DNA of 64,000 nucleotides from Bacteroidota bacterium. Lineage in GTDB: Bacteria; Bacteroidota; Bacteroidia; UBA4408. Within the stretch, counting starts at the first letter, position 1. The number at the start of each line of letters is the position of its first letter. The translations under genes were made by a program, and so were the position numbers. The stretch is taken from assembly GCA_016718805.1 (NCBI GenBank), contig JADKCP010000001.1, forward strand, positions 868,001 through 932,000, read 5' to 3'. A model generated the notes under the pieces. That model searched no databases and was not told the DNA's origin. It worked only from the letters and a program-made list of their open reading frames with translations. Of this stretch, positions 35,033 through 43,706 are shown piece by piece.

Positions 35033-36625
35033 TTAATCTAATAAGCTATCGACAATAATTGATTGCTTTCCAGTTACAACTCTTAAGGAAAGTGATTGAT
35101 TGGAACCAATACTGTTCTTTTGCCTTGATAATTCCTCCTTCACTGATTTCTCAGTCATTTTTAAAGCTTTGATTATCAGCTTCACGATTTGAGTACATAT
35201 ATGATTATTAAATGACTCATCTAATTCAAGGATACCTTTAAAAATATTTATGGTCTTAAAAACATCGTTAAATTTTTTAGTGTGATAACTAGCGGCTTCT
35301 TTAAAAACATCTTCGAACAAGTTCTTTGGATTAGATCGATAATCTCTCGCAAAGGAATCTGGATAAATTCCGCACAGTTCGATCTCGGTATAATTTTCAT
35401 CATTATTCGCAAAACGGATCCAAATATGAAGATTTCGGAGAAAACCCTTTTCTAAGCCACCTCCTATAATATATAAATAATTTTGTATGTAAAAATCGTC
35501 CAAAGCGTTCCTTTCTCCATCAAACCAGAAGGTATCTGACTTACTTAAGGTTGTAAATACATTTTTAGTTTTTATTGTTTGAAAGCAATTTTCAATCACT
35601 GTTGCAAGTTTATCTCCCAGCTCCCTTTTCTTCTTTCTTAATTCCTCCTTAGATCTTTTAAGTTTTTGAATCTCATCAAAAGTTGACCGATGAACCATTT
35701 GCATTTTTAGAACTTCTTCAACATTAAGTTCAAAAGGATTTTCTGCAATTTCGTGGCTCTTTAAGACAGAGTCAATTCTTTCCCGAGAAACCAATTCAAG
35801 CCTTTTCTTCGAATCTTTAGTCATCATATCCCTGGTTAATTGAAGCAATTCAAAAGATATTTCAGTATTAGAAATTCGAGGAAGATCATCCTTAATTGCG
35901 ATTACAAGATTTGCGTAGGGAACTTTATTTTCGAATAACTCTTGCTTCATAATTAAGTCATGAAGTGTTGCACCAATTTGATAAATATTAATCGCTCTCC
36001 AGCCCTTTTCGGTATTCTCTTCATTTCTAAGAAGAAATTCAGGAGCGGCATACCTTAGAGTACCTACAAACGATTTTTCTTCCTCATCACTGAATGATTT
36101 AGCCCCAATTAATTTTAAGACTCCTAAATCCATTAATATTATATTGCCATTATCAGATACCATAATATTCTCTGGCTTAATGTCCCTATGAACAATACCT
36201 CTTTGGGTGAGCAATTGCTCAGTGATTAGTGTGAGTTTTTCTAGGACTTTAAGAATAAAATCTTGTTTGTAGGTGACTGTTCTGATATAATCTTTTAAAT
36301 TCATACCAATCACTAGCTCCATAACAATAAAATAAAATCTTTGATCTCCTATCATTGAATGACCACCTTCATAAATTTTTACAAGATTCTCAATGACATG
36401 ATTTTCTAAGGAAATTTCTTGTTCTATTCTCTTCGTCTGGATTTCATGCCCGAACCGTTCGATTAGTTCGTTGTCAAAAACTTTTAGTGCAAAAAAGGAA
36501 TTATCCTTCCTTGCTTTAAATACGGCGGCAGACTTCCCATTATTTAATAATTCTAAGACTTCATAGCCATTAAGTTCTGAACCTATGAGTTTGCCTGATA
36601 AGTTGGCTGCTTTTAAAATATCCAT
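35033..36625 (-). CDS. Serine/threonine protein kinase of the defence island
   Basis: 530 residues. The kinase domain covers about 18-290: an atypical Gly loop (LLNNGKSAAVFKA), Lys48 in ALKVF, the catalytic loop HRDIKPEN (H146-R147-D148) and DLG at 166-168 in place of DFG. The rest is a Lys/Glu-rich coiled segment (about 300-345) and an uncharacterised C-terminal domain (about 345-520) with FWFDGERNALDDFYIQNYLYI. There is no transmembrane segment. It is convergent with the PIN gene, and about 120 bp separate its start from the right-end iterons. Kinases in such islands can act in abortive infection; the target is unknown. Confidence 0.88.
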   Translation of the reverse strand: MDILKAANLSGKLIGSELNGYEVLELLNNGKSAAVFKARKDNSFFALKVFDNELIERFGHEIQTKRIEQEISLENHVIENLVKIYEGGHSMIGDQRFYFIVMELVIGMNLKDYIRTVTYKQDFILKVLEKLTLITEQLLTQRGIVHRDIKPENIMVSDNGNIILMDLGVLKLIGAKSFSDEEEKSFVGTLRYAAPEFLLRNEENTEKGWRAINIYQIGATLHDLIMKQELFENKVPYANLVIAIKDDLPRISNTEISFELLQLTRDMMTKDSKKRLELVSRERIDSVLKSHEIAENPFELNVEEVLKMQMVHRSTFDEIQKLKRSKEELRKKKRELGDKLATVIENCFQTIKTKNVFTTLSKSDTFWFDGERNALDDFYIQNYLYIIGGGLEKGFLRNLHIWIRFANNDENYTEIELCGIYPDSFARDYRSNPKNLFEDVFKEAASYHTKKFNDVFKTINIFKGILELDESFNNHICTQIVKLIIKALKMTEKSVKEELSRQKNSIGSNQSLSLRVVTGKQSIIVDSLLD

Positions 36626-36746
36626 AGTTTAAATATTCGATTAAATTCAAGTTCGAAAGTAAATCCAAATCTTGCAATAAATTTTCTACTTAATACAAAG
36701 AATAACAATTTTAAAAAATCTAATCCTTAGAATTTCAAACCAATTA

Positions 36747-36764
36747 TGGACTAAATATGGACTA
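36747..36764 (+). repeat. TGGACTA repeats, right end
   Basis: TGGACTA at 36747 and 36758 with the same 11-bp period as the left-end array, 58 bp inside the right att repeat. Their presence at both ends argues for recombinase arm sites. Confidence 0.65.
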
Positions 36765-36779
36765 AAACTCAAAAACAAA

Positions 36780-36818
36780 AACCGTAAGTCAGTGATAATC
36801 TACTGCTTACGGTTTTTT
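36780..36818 (-). terminator. tRNA-Leu terminator supplied by the element
   Basis: AACCGTAAG...CTTACGGTT forms a 9-bp stem extended by CAG/CTG, just downstream of the tRNA 3' end on the reverse strand, with a T-rich tail (GTTTTTGTTTTT). It differs from the hairpin outside the other att site, consistent with the element bringing its own terminator. Confidence 0.75.
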
Positions 36819-36821
36819 TAG

Positions 36822-36838
36822 GTGCGGATGAAGGGACT
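36822..36838. repeat. Attachment-site repeat, right end, within tRNA-Leu
   Basis: Seventeen bases identical to 10379-10395; they form the 3' acceptor strand and part of the T arm of the intact tRNA-Leu. Confidence 0.88.
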
Positions 36839-36904
36839 CGAACCCCCACGCCTCACGGCACCAGATCCTAAGTCTGGCGCGGCTGCCAATTACGCCACAT
36901 CCGC
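36823..36904 (-). tRNA. tRNA-Leu(UAG)
   Basis: On the reverse strand the sequence runs GCGGATG...CATCCGC-A (7-bp acceptor stem, discriminator A). The anticodon stem CCAGA/TCTGG encloses the loop CTTAGGA, giving anticodon TAG (reads CUA). A long variable arm (TGCCGTGAGGCGT) marks a class II tRNA, and the T arm contains GGTTCGAGTCC. CCA is not encoded. It is the integration target of the adjacent element. Confidence 0.95.
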
Positions 36905-37028
36905 AGCTGTTTTAATTGGAGCTGCAAATGTAAATTATTTTTGCGAATACCATCGCATTTTATGAATTCTCATCCAAATGGCTGAGTGCTACAGCCAAAA
37001 AAATTTCTACTTTTACCCAAAATTAATC

Positions 37029-37919
37029 ATGCTCACTATAAATCCCCAGGAAGTTTCTGTTCCTAAGATCCATAATTACTTGTTGTCTGCCGTAGCTCCT
37101 AGGCCCATTTGCTTTGCAAGTACCATAGATGCCGAAGGTAATCCCAATTTAAGCCCTTTTAGCTTTTTCAATGTTTTCAGCGCAAATCCACCGGTGCTAA
37201 TTTTTTCGCCCGCCCGCCGTGGTCGCGATAATACTACGAAACATACCTACGAAAATGTAAAAGTACATGCCGAGGTAGTTATAAATGTAGTGAATTACGA
37301 CATGGTACAGCAAACCTCCCTTGCTAGTTCTGAATACCCAAAAGGGGTGAACGAATTTACAAAAGCAGGTTTTACGCCTATTGCTTCTCAACAAGTTGCT
37401 CCTTTTAGAGTGAAGGAATCGCCCGTGCAATTTGAGTGTAAAGTGGTTGAAGTGGTTGAACTTGGGGATAAAGGCGGAGCAGGAAATTTAGTTATTTGCG
37501 AAATTTTATTGATGCATATCGATGAAGCTGTGCTCAACGAGAATGGAACAATTGATCAAAATAAAATTGATTTGGTTGCGCGCCTGGGTGGAGATTATTA
37601 CTGCCGTGCCTCTGGCGATGCCTTGTTCGAAGTTGCTAAACCACTTACTACCATTGGAATTGGCGTAGATGCTATTCCGGCCGAAATTAAAAATAGTCGA
37701 ATTCTCACCGGAAATAACTTAGGTCAATTGGGGAATGTCGAAAAAATTCCAAGTACCAATGAAGCAACCGAGTATAGAGATTCGGAACAATTTTCAGCAC
37801 TACTAAAATCACTAACCATTAACCTCGATCACTTTAAAGCAAACCAACACATCATAGCCAAGCATTTGTTGGATGAAGGGAAGGTGATGGAAGCTTGGAA
37901 AATATTAATTCTTAACTAA
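37029..37919 (+). CDS. Flavin reductase-like (FMN-binding split barrel) protein
   Basis: 296 residues from the ATG at 37029 (MLTINPQEVSVPKIHNYLL), which fits the family better than the upstream in-frame ATG at 36978. The split-barrel flavin domain covers about 20-200: APRPICFASTIDAEGNPNLSPFSFFN, NPPVLIFSPARRGRD, VVINVVNYDMVQQ, SPVQFECKVVEVVELG. The C-terminal 90 residues are an extension. Such proteins bind FMN and may reduce it or act on small substrates. The specific substrate is unknown. A DUF3127 gene follows 19 bp later, probably in the same transcript. Confidence 0.87.
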   Translation: MLTINPQEVSVPKIHNYLLSAVAPRPICFASTIDAEGNPNLSPFSFFNVFSANPPVLIFSPARRGRDNTTKHTYENVKVHAEVVINVVNYDMVQQTSLASSEYPKGVNEFTKAGFTPIASQQVAPFRVKESPVQFECKVVEVVELGDKGGAGNLVICEILLMHIDEAVLNENGTIDQNKIDLVARLGGDYYCRASGDALFEVAKPLTTIGIGVDAIPAEIKNSRILTGNNLGQLGNVEKIPSTNEATEYRDSEQFSALLKSLTINLDHFKANQHIIAKHLLDEGKVMEAWKILILN

Positions 37920-37938
37920 TCAACTAATATATTTACAC

Positions 37939-38304
37939 ATGTTTAACATTTCAGGAACCCTTAAAGTAAAAGGAAAGGAACAAAACGTTTCCGATAAATT
38001 TAAAAAGCGCGAATTTGTGCTTACCGAAAATAGTTCACAATACCCGCAGCACTTGAGCTTTCAACTTACACAAGACCGTTGTGGATTATTGGAACCATTT
38101 AACGAAGGCGCCGAAATAAAAGTATTTTTTAATCTACGCGGCCGCGAATGGACCAGTCCGCAAAATGAACTGAAGTATTTTAATTCGCTTGAGGCATGGA
38201 AAATTGAGGCAGTTGGTGCTGTAGCTCCTACTAGTGCTCCAACTAACACAGCTGTTTCTGAACCTGTAATAAGTTCATCAGAAGAAGACGATTTGCCTTT
38301 TTAA
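37939..38304 (+). CDS. DUF3127 protein with SSB-like acidic C-terminal tip
   Basis: 121 residues. The N-terminal 85 residues are a small OB-fold-like domain typical of DUF3127 (MFNISGTLKVKGKEQNVSDKFKKREFVL, QHLSFQLTQDRCGLLEPF, EIKVFFNLRGREW). A low-complexity Thr/Ser/Pro linker leads to the final SSEEDDLPF, close to the acidic tip DDDIPF by which single-stranded DNA-binding proteins recruit repair enzymes. The fold plus tail suggests an SSB-like DNA-associated role; this is inference. A good terminator follows. Confidence 0.85.
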   Translation: MFNISGTLKVKGKEQNVSDKFKKREFVLTENSSQYPQHLSFQLTQDRCGLLEPFNEGAEIKVFFNLRGREWTSPQNELKYFNSLEAWKIEAVGAVAPTSAPTNTAVSEPVISSSEEDDLPF

Positions 38305-38323
38305 TAGGTTTTTAAAGCTATGC

Positions 38324-38366
38324 AAAAAGCAGGAAGAAGCAATTTTAGCTACTTTCTGCTTTTTTT
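38324..38366 (+). terminator. Intrinsic terminator after the DUF3127 gene
   Basis: AAAAAGCAGGAAG pairs with CTTTCTGCTTTTT across an 18-nt loop and ends in T7. Confidence 0.8.
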
Positions 38367-38468
38367 ATGTCGCCAAAGCAATGCAGTAACATCGAATGAA
38401 AAGCACAAATCACTTGTGGCATATTGGCTTTTTAGTATCTTCGCAACTCTTTTAAAATACCCTGTAAA

Positions 38469-39611
38469 ATGGAAAAAATAATGAAGAAAATTCAAATGGT
38501 TGACCTGAAAAGTCAATACGAAAAAATAAAAACAGAAGTTGATGCAGCCATCATGCAAGTGATTGAAAACACTGCATTTATCAATGGCCCTGAAGTAAAA
38601 GCATTTCAAGCTGAACTAGAAAATTACTTAAAAGTAAAACACGTAATACCTTGTGCCAATGGTACCGATGCTTTACAAATTGCGATGATGGCCTTGGGTT
38701 TAAAACCCGGCGACGAGGTTATTACAGCTAATTTTACCTATGTAGCAACAGCCGAAGTAATTGCATTGCTTGGTTTAACACCGGTATTGGTAGATGTATT
38801 GCCCGATACTTTCGACATTGATTTAGCTGCTGTTGAAAAGGCAATTACCCCTAAGACTAAAGCCATTGTTCCGGTTCATTTATTTGGTCAATGCGCCGAT
38901 ATGGAAGCTTTGATGAACTTGGCTAAGAAGCATAATTTGTTTGTAATTGAAGATACTGCTCAAGCAATTGGTGCCGATTATACCTATTCGGATGGAAGCA
39001 AACACAAAGCAGGAACAATGGGAAGCGTTGGATGTACTTCGTTTTTCCCTTCTAAAAACTTAGGTTGTTACGGCGATGGTGGCGCAATTTATACGAATGA
39101 CGATGCGTTAGCGAAATCAATTCGCATGATTGCCAATCACGGTCAAAGTGTGCTGTATTACCACGATAGCATAGGTGTAAATTCTCGTCTCGATAGCATT
39201 CAAGCAGCCATTTTGCGCATTAAATTACGTGAATTAGATGGCTATGCTAAAGCACGAAACGCCGCTGCTGCTTATTACGACAAGGCTTTTGCCAATCATC
39301 CTAAAGTAAAAACTCCTGCAAGAGCTAAAAACTCCACCCATGTTTTTCATCAATATACTTTGCAATTAAAAGGAGTAGATCGTGCGGCATTAAAGGATTA
39401 TTTAGCATCTAAAGACATACCGGCAATGATTTATTATCCGGTGCCCTTACACCTGCAAAAAGCTTATACCGATGCTCGCTACAAAGCAGGCGATTTTCCG
39501 GTAACCGAGCAATTGTGTGCTACCGTAATTTCCTTGCCCATGCATACCGAATTAGATGCTGAAACATTGAAGTACATTACTAGCGAAGTACTTTCTTTTT
39601 TAAACAAATAA
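38469..39611 (+). CDS. DegT/DnrJ/EryC1-family PLP sugar aminotransferase (WbpE-like)
   Basis: 380 residues; an alternative start at 38481 (MKKIQMVDLKSQY) is typical of the family. The PLP-binding Lys196 lies in TSFFPSKNLGCYGDGG, with EDTAQAIGA and ANGTDALQIAMMALG also diagnostic. It transfers an amino group from glutamate to a 3-keto (or 4-keto) nucleotide sugar. Downstream genes for a WbpD-like acetyltransferase, a WbpB-like oxidoreductase and a UDP-HexNAc dehydrogenase suggest UDP-2,3-diacetamido-glucuronate synthesis. It is the first gene of the sugar cluster, preceded by a terminator. Confidence 0.9.
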   Translation: MEKIMKKIQMVDLKSQYEKIKTEVDAAIMQVIENTAFINGPEVKAFQAELENYLKVKHVIPCANGTDALQIAMMALGLKPGDEVITANFTYVATAEVIALLGLTPVLVDVLPDTFDIDLAAVEKAITPKTKAIVPVHLFGQCADMEALMNLAKKHNLFVIEDTAQAIGADYTYSDGSKHKAGTMGSVGCTSFFPSKNLGCYGDGGAIYTNDDALAKSIRMIANHGQSVLYYHDSIGVNSRLDSIQAAILRIKLRELDGYAKARNAAAAYYDKAFANHPKVKTPARAKNSTHVFHQYTLQLKGVDRAALKDYLASKDIPAMIYYPVPLHLQKAYTDARYKAGDFPVTEQLCATVISLPMHTELDAETLKYITSEVLSFLNK

Positions 39612-39660
39612 ATTCCTTAACGGGAGAATTAGTGCTTATTAAAACTAAAGAAATTTATTC

Positions 39661-40980
39661 ATGAACATAGCAGTTGTTGGAACAGGATACGTTGGATTGG
39701 TAACAGGTACCTGCCTCGCCGAAACAGGAAACCATGTAATTTGTGTAGACATTAACGAAGCAAAAGTGCAGAAAATGCAGGCCGGAGAAATTCCAATTTA
39801 TGAGCCGCATCTCGATGCATTGTTTGAACGTAATATTAAACATGGGCGATTGCACTTTACTACCAATTTGAAAGAAGCTGTTGATAAAGCAAAAATTATT
39901 TTTCTTGCTTTGCCTACACCTCCCGGTGAAGATGGTAGCGCCGATTTAAGTTATATTTTGGGTGTTGCCAACGATTTGGGCAAAATAATTAACGAATACA
40001 AGATAATTGTTGATAAAAGCACAGTGCCAGTAGGTACTGCCGAAAAGGTGTACAATGCTATTAAAGCCAATGCAAACTGTGAGTTTGATGTGGTTTCGAA
40101 TCCTGAATTTTTGCGCGAAGGATTTGCTGTAGATGATTTTATGAAACCTGATAGAGTGGTAATTGGAACACGTTCGGAAAGAGCCAAAAAGCTGATGGAA
40201 GACTTGTACAAACCCTATGTTCGACAAGGAAATCCAATTATTTTTATGGATGAAAAATCGGCCGAATTAACCAAGTACGCTGCCAATGCTTTTTTAGCTA
40301 CAAAAATTACCTTCATGAACGAAATCGCCAATTTGTGCGAGAAATTGGGAGCCGATGTAGATGCAATTCGCATGGGTATTGGTTCTGACGATCGCATTGG
40401 GAAGCGCTTCTTGTTTCCCGGTATTGGTTATGGTGGAAGTTGTTTTCCGAAAGATGTGCAAGCGCTTGAAAAATCAGCTATTGACAGTGATTACGACTTT
40501 AGAATTTTAAAGGCAGTAATGCAGGTTAATGAAAAACAGAAAACAAGCATTATTCCTAAAATGCTTGCGTATTTCAAGAATAACCTAAAGGGAAAAAGAA
40601 TAGCACTTTGGGGATTGGCCTTTAAACCTGATACCGATGATATTCGTGAGGCTCCTGCCTTGTATCTAATTGATGCATTAACTATGGCAGGTGCCACCGT
40701 TTGCGCTTACGATCCTGAAGGAATGAACAACGTGAAAAATTTGTTAGGCGATAAAATTTTATACGCTAATGATCCTTATCAAGCGCTTGAAAATGCTGAT
40801 GCTTTGCTCATCGCGACTGAATGGAATATTTTTAGAACTCCCGATTTCGAGCAACTTGAAAAGCTCTTGAAAGCTAAAGTTATTTTTGATGGTCGTAATT
40901 TATACAGCCCACAACAAATGCGTGAAATGGGTTATTACTATTGCAGTGTTGGACGAGAGTTAGTGCAACCGGCTAACTAA
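39661..40980 (+). CDS. ugd: UDP-glucose 6-dehydrogenase
   Basis: 439 residues. N-terminal NAD-binding Rossmann domain (VGTGYVGLVTGTCLAETG), central linker helix, and catalytic Cys261 in GYGGSCFPKD followed by the C-terminal UDP-binding domain (GLAFKPDTDDIREAP). It oxidises UDP-glucose to UDP-glucuronate with two NAD+. The next gene is a UDP-glucuronate decarboxylase, so the pair should produce UDP-xylose (and UDP-glucuronate) for surface glycans. The start 50 bp after the aminotransferase stop suggests one transcript. Confidence 0.94.
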   Translation: MNIAVVGTGYVGLVTGTCLAETGNHVICVDINEAKVQKMQAGEIPIYEPHLDALFERNIKHGRLHFTTNLKEAVDKAKIIFLALPTPPGEDGSADLSYILGVANDLGKIINEYKIIVDKSTVPVGTAEKVYNAIKANANCEFDVVSNPEFLREGFAVDDFMKPDRVVIGTRSERAKKLMEDLYKPYVRQGNPIIFMDEKSAELTKYAANAFLATKITFMNEIANLCEKLGADVDAIRMGIGSDDRIGKRFLFPGIGYGGSCFPKDVQALEKSAIDSDYDFRILKAVMQVNEKQKTSIIPKMLAYFKNNLKGKRIALWGLAFKPDTDDIREAPALYLIDALTMAGATVCAYDPEGMNNVKNLLGDKILYANDPYQALENADALLIATEWNIFRTPDFEQLEKLLKAKVIFDGRNLYSPQQMREMGYYYCSVGRELVQPAN

Positions 40981-41042
40981 TATCGAAAACAGAATGTAAT
41001 TTTTTATTCAAACGAACTAAAATTGTATACCATATTTCAACT

Positions 41043-42014
41043 ATGAAAAGAGTATTAATTACTGGAGCTGCCGGATTTTTAGGCTCTCATTTGTGCGATC
41101 GATTTATTAAAGAAGGCTATTGCGTTATAGCCATGGATAATTTAATTACCGGAGATTTAAGAAATATTGAACATCTTTTTAAACTTAAAAATTTTGAATT
41201 TTATCACCACGATGTTTCAAAATTTGTACACATACCCGGCGAATTACACTATATACTTCATTTTGCTTCGCCTGCAAGTCCAATCGATTATTTAAAAATT
41301 CCTATCCAAACGTTAAAGGTTGGTTCTTTGGGAACACACAATTTGCTTGGATTAGCCAAAGCAAAAGGTGCACGCATGTTAATTGCATCAACCAGCGAAG
41401 TTTACGGCGATCCAATGGTGCATCCGCAAACGGAAGATTATTGGGGAAATGTAAATCCAATCGGCCCGCGAGGCGTATACGACGAAGCCAAACGTTTTCA
41501 AGAAGCCATTACAATGGCCTATCATACTTACCACAAAGTAGAAACACGTATTGTGCGTATTTTCAATACCTATGGTCCAAGAATGCGACTAAACGATGGT
41601 CGTGTATTGCCTGCTTTTATTGGACAAGCATTGCGTGGTGAAGATTTAACCATGTTTGGTGATGGTTCTCAAACACGTTCGTTTTGTTATGTGGATGATT
41701 TGGTGGAAGGTATTTATCGTCTGTTGTTAAGTGATTATGCCTATCCAGTGAATATTGGCAATCCTGCCGAAATTACCATCAAACAATTTGGCGAAGAAAT
41801 TATTAAACTCACCGGAACATCACAAAAATTAATTTCAAAACCATTACCTCAAGACGATCCAAAGCAGCGTAGACCAGACATTACAAAAGCAAAAGAATTA
41901 CTTGGATGGGAACCAAAAGTGAACAGAGAAGAGGGACTTAAAATTACCTACGAATACTTTAAATCCTTGTCAAAAGAGGAATTGTTTAAAACCGAACACC
42001 GCACATTTAATTAA
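41043..42014 (+). CDS. UDP-glucuronate decarboxylase (UDP-xylose synthase), extended SDR
   Basis: 323 residues. NAD-binding GAAGFLGSHL at residues 8-17, Tyr146/Lys150 in GVYDEAKR, and the diagnostic HFASPASPIDYLKIPIQTLK and RVVR/RIFNTYGPRMRLNDGRV blocks of the UXS family. It converts UDP-glucuronate to UDP-xylose with release of CO2. It follows ugd by 62 bp and precedes the acetyltransferase by 5 bp. Among SDRs, UXS is favoured over epimerases by the ASPASP-type motif and the C-terminal RRPDITKAKELLGWEPK. Confidence 0.92.
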   Translation: MKRVLITGAAGFLGSHLCDRFIKEGYCVIAMDNLITGDLRNIEHLFKLKNFEFYHHDVSKFVHIPGELHYILHFASPASPIDYLKIPIQTLKVGSLGTHNLLGLAKAKGARMLIASTSEVYGDPMVHPQTEDYWGNVNPIGPRGVYDEAKRFQEAITMAYHTYHKVETRIVRIFNTYGPRMRLNDGRVLPAFIGQALRGEDLTMFGDGSQTRSFCYVDDLVEGIYRLLLSDYAYPVNIGNPAEITIKQFGEEIIKLTGTSQKLISKPLPQDDPKQRRPDITKAKELLGWEPKVNREEGLKITYEYFKSLSKEELFKTEHRTFN

Positions 42015-42019
42015 CTACT

Positions 42020-42589
42020 ATGGAATATTCAGCACATGCGTCTGCCTTTATTGACGAAGGATGTAAGATTGGAAAAGGGACTAAAATTTGGCATTTTTCG
42101 CACATTATGTCGAATTGTGTATTGGGCGAAAATTGCAACATTGGCCAAAACGTAGTGATATCGCCTGGCGTAGTGTTAGGGAGCAATGTTAAGGTGCAAA
42201 ATAATGTTTCAATTTATACCGGCGTAACCTGCGACGACGATGTATTTCTAGGACCTTCCATGGTTTTTACCAACGTTATTAACCCAAGAAGTGCAATCAA
42301 TCGTAAAAACGAATATGCCAAAACACATGTTGGAAAAGGGGCTTCTATCGGAGCCAATGCAACTATTGTTTGCGGGCATAACATTGGCGAATTTGCGTTT
42401 ATTGGTGCCGGAGCAGTGGTTACAAAAAATGTCCCTGCTTATTCATTATGGGTTGGTAATCCTGCCAAACAATTGGGTTGGATTAGTGAATACGGTCATC
42501 GCTTAAAATTTGATGCTTACAACACTGCCGTTTGTCCCGAAAGTAAGGAGAAGTATCAACTCAATGAAGGAAAAGTAAGTAAAGTTTAA
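42020..42589 (+). CDS. Left-handed beta-helix acetyltransferase (WbpD-like)
   Basis: 189 residues of hexapeptide repeats (IGKGTKIWHFSHIMSNCVLGENCNIGQ-type turns) with catalytic-type His in the KIWHFSH region and a C-terminal KFDAYNTAVCP segment. It probably acetylates the 3-amino group of a UDP-2-acetamido-3-amino-glucuronate intermediate using acetyl-CoA. It lies 5 bp after the UXS gene and 9 bp before the WbpB-like gene, so cotranscription is near certain. Confidence 0.88.
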   Translation: MEYSAHASAFIDEGCKIGKGTKIWHFSHIMSNCVLGENCNIGQNVVISPGVVLGSNVKVQNNVSIYTGVTCDDDVFLGPSMVFTNVINPRSAINRKNEYAKTHVGKGASIGANATIVCGHNIGEFAFIGAGAVVTKNVPAYSLWVGNPAKQLGWISEYGHRLKFDAYNTAVCPESKEKYQLNEGKVSKV

Positions 42590-42598
42590 ACTAGACTC

Positions 42599-43612
42599 GT
42601 GGAAAAGAAAATAAAATTTGCAATAATCGGACAAGGACACATTGGAAAGCGTCATGCCGAAATGGTGCGCCGAAATAGCGAAGCACAATTAATCGCTGTT
42701 TGCGATACTGCACCCAAAGAGAATTTGGGATTAACCAATTTGGAAGTTCCATTTTATAGCTCCATTGAAGATCTCTTGGCTGCAGGACACGAAATTGATG
42801 TTGTTAGCGTTTGTACTCCAAACGGACTGCATGCAAAACATTCGTTGCTGGCACTCGAAAATAAAATGCATGTTGTGTGCGAAAAGCCAATGGCATTGCA
42901 CAAAGCCGATTGTGAAGCACTCATTTACAAAGCGCTTCAAATGCACAAAAATTTGTTTTGTGTGATGCAAAATCGCTATTCTCCTCCATCAGTCTGGATT
43001 AAAGACGTGATTGAAAATAAAATTATTGGAGATGTCTTTTTGGTGCAGCTAAATTGCTACTGGAATCGCGACGATCGTTATTATAAACCCGGAAACTGGA
43101 AAGGAAACAACGAGCTCGATGGAGGGACCTTATTTACGCAGTTTTCTCACTTTATTGATATAATGTATTGGTTGTTTGGAGATATTAAAGATATACAAGC
43201 CAAATTCAACGATTTTACCCACAAGCATTCAACTGAGTTTGAAGATTCAGGTTTGGTGAATTTTAATTTTGTGAATGGAGGAATGGGATGCATCAATTAC
43301 AGCACAGCCATTTGGGACACCAATCTTGAAAGCAGCATGACCATAATTGGAAAAAATGGAAGTGTGAAGATTGGCGGACAGTATATGAACGAAGTGGAAT
43401 ATTGCCATATAAAAGATTATACCATGCCCGAACTTCCTCCGGCAAGTCCGGCCAATGATTATGGTACTTACAAAGGTTCTGCAGCCAACCATCATTTTAT
43501 TATAGAAAACGTTGTAGATACATTGAAAGGTCGTACCACCATTACAACCAATGCTTTAGAAGGCTTGAAAGTGGTGGATATTATAGAACGAATTTACGCG
43601 CTGCGAAATTAA
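42599..43612 (+). CDS. Gfo/Idh/MocA-family oxidoreductase (WbpB-like)
   Basis: 337 residues from a GTG start. Rossmann domain with FAIIGQGHIGKRHAEMV, the CEKPMAL motif with catalytic Lys, and a C-terminal alpha/beta domain with GGGTLFTQFSHFID-like metal/sugar pocket (here DGGTLFTQFSHFIDIMYWL). WbpB oxidises C3 of UDP-GlcNAc-uronate with NAD+, supplying the keto sugar for the WbpE aminotransferase. The presence of WbpE-, WbpD- and dehydrogenase-like genes in the same cluster supports this over other family roles. Confidence 0.88.
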   Translation: MEKKIKFAIIGQGHIGKRHAEMVRRNSEAQLIAVCDTAPKENLGLTNLEVPFYSSIEDLLAAGHEIDVVSVCTPNGLHAKHSLLALENKMHVVCEKPMALHKADCEALIYKALQMHKNLFCVMQNRYSPPSVWIKDVIENKIIGDVFLVQLNCYWNRDDRYYKPGNWKGNNELDGGTLFTQFSHFIDIMYWLFGDIKDIQAKFNDFTHKHSTEFEDSGLVNFNFVNGGMGCINYSTAIWDTNLESSMTIIGKNGSVKIGGQYMNEVEYCHIKDYTMPELPPASPANDYGTYKGSAANHHFIIENVVDTLKGRTTITTNALEGLKVVDIIERIYALRN

Positions 43613-43706
43613 TTTTGATAAATTTGAAACCTCTTCAGAAAAATTCAGTTTAAGTACCTCGGTTAAAAAGATTAAACACAATAATATCTCAATTCTAAAA
43701 CACAGT

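Larger units (their letters stand above)
10396..36838. mobile_element. Integrated genetic element in tRNA-Leu(UAG), about 26.4 kb
   Basis: The boundaries are a 17-bp direct repeat (10379-10395 and 36822-36838). The right copy completes a functional tRNA-Leu gene, and a tyrosine integrase lies 177 bp inside the left end. TGGACTA repeats with 11-bp period occur just inside both ends. Cargo: HTH_17 protein, zinc-motif protein, two T9SS proteins, a response regulator and an anti-phage island (WYL regulator, HNH, CBASS with TIR-STING and RES, PIN, kinase). No relaxase, conjugation, replication or phage structural genes are recognised. It therefore looks like an integrase-driven accessory island that would need help to transfer. 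Confidence 0.85.

Noticed and set aside
42731..42970. Overlapping frames rich in Cys/His opposite the WbpB-like gene
   Set aside because: Antisense translation of a well-conserved oxidoreductase; the composition is an artefact of frame.
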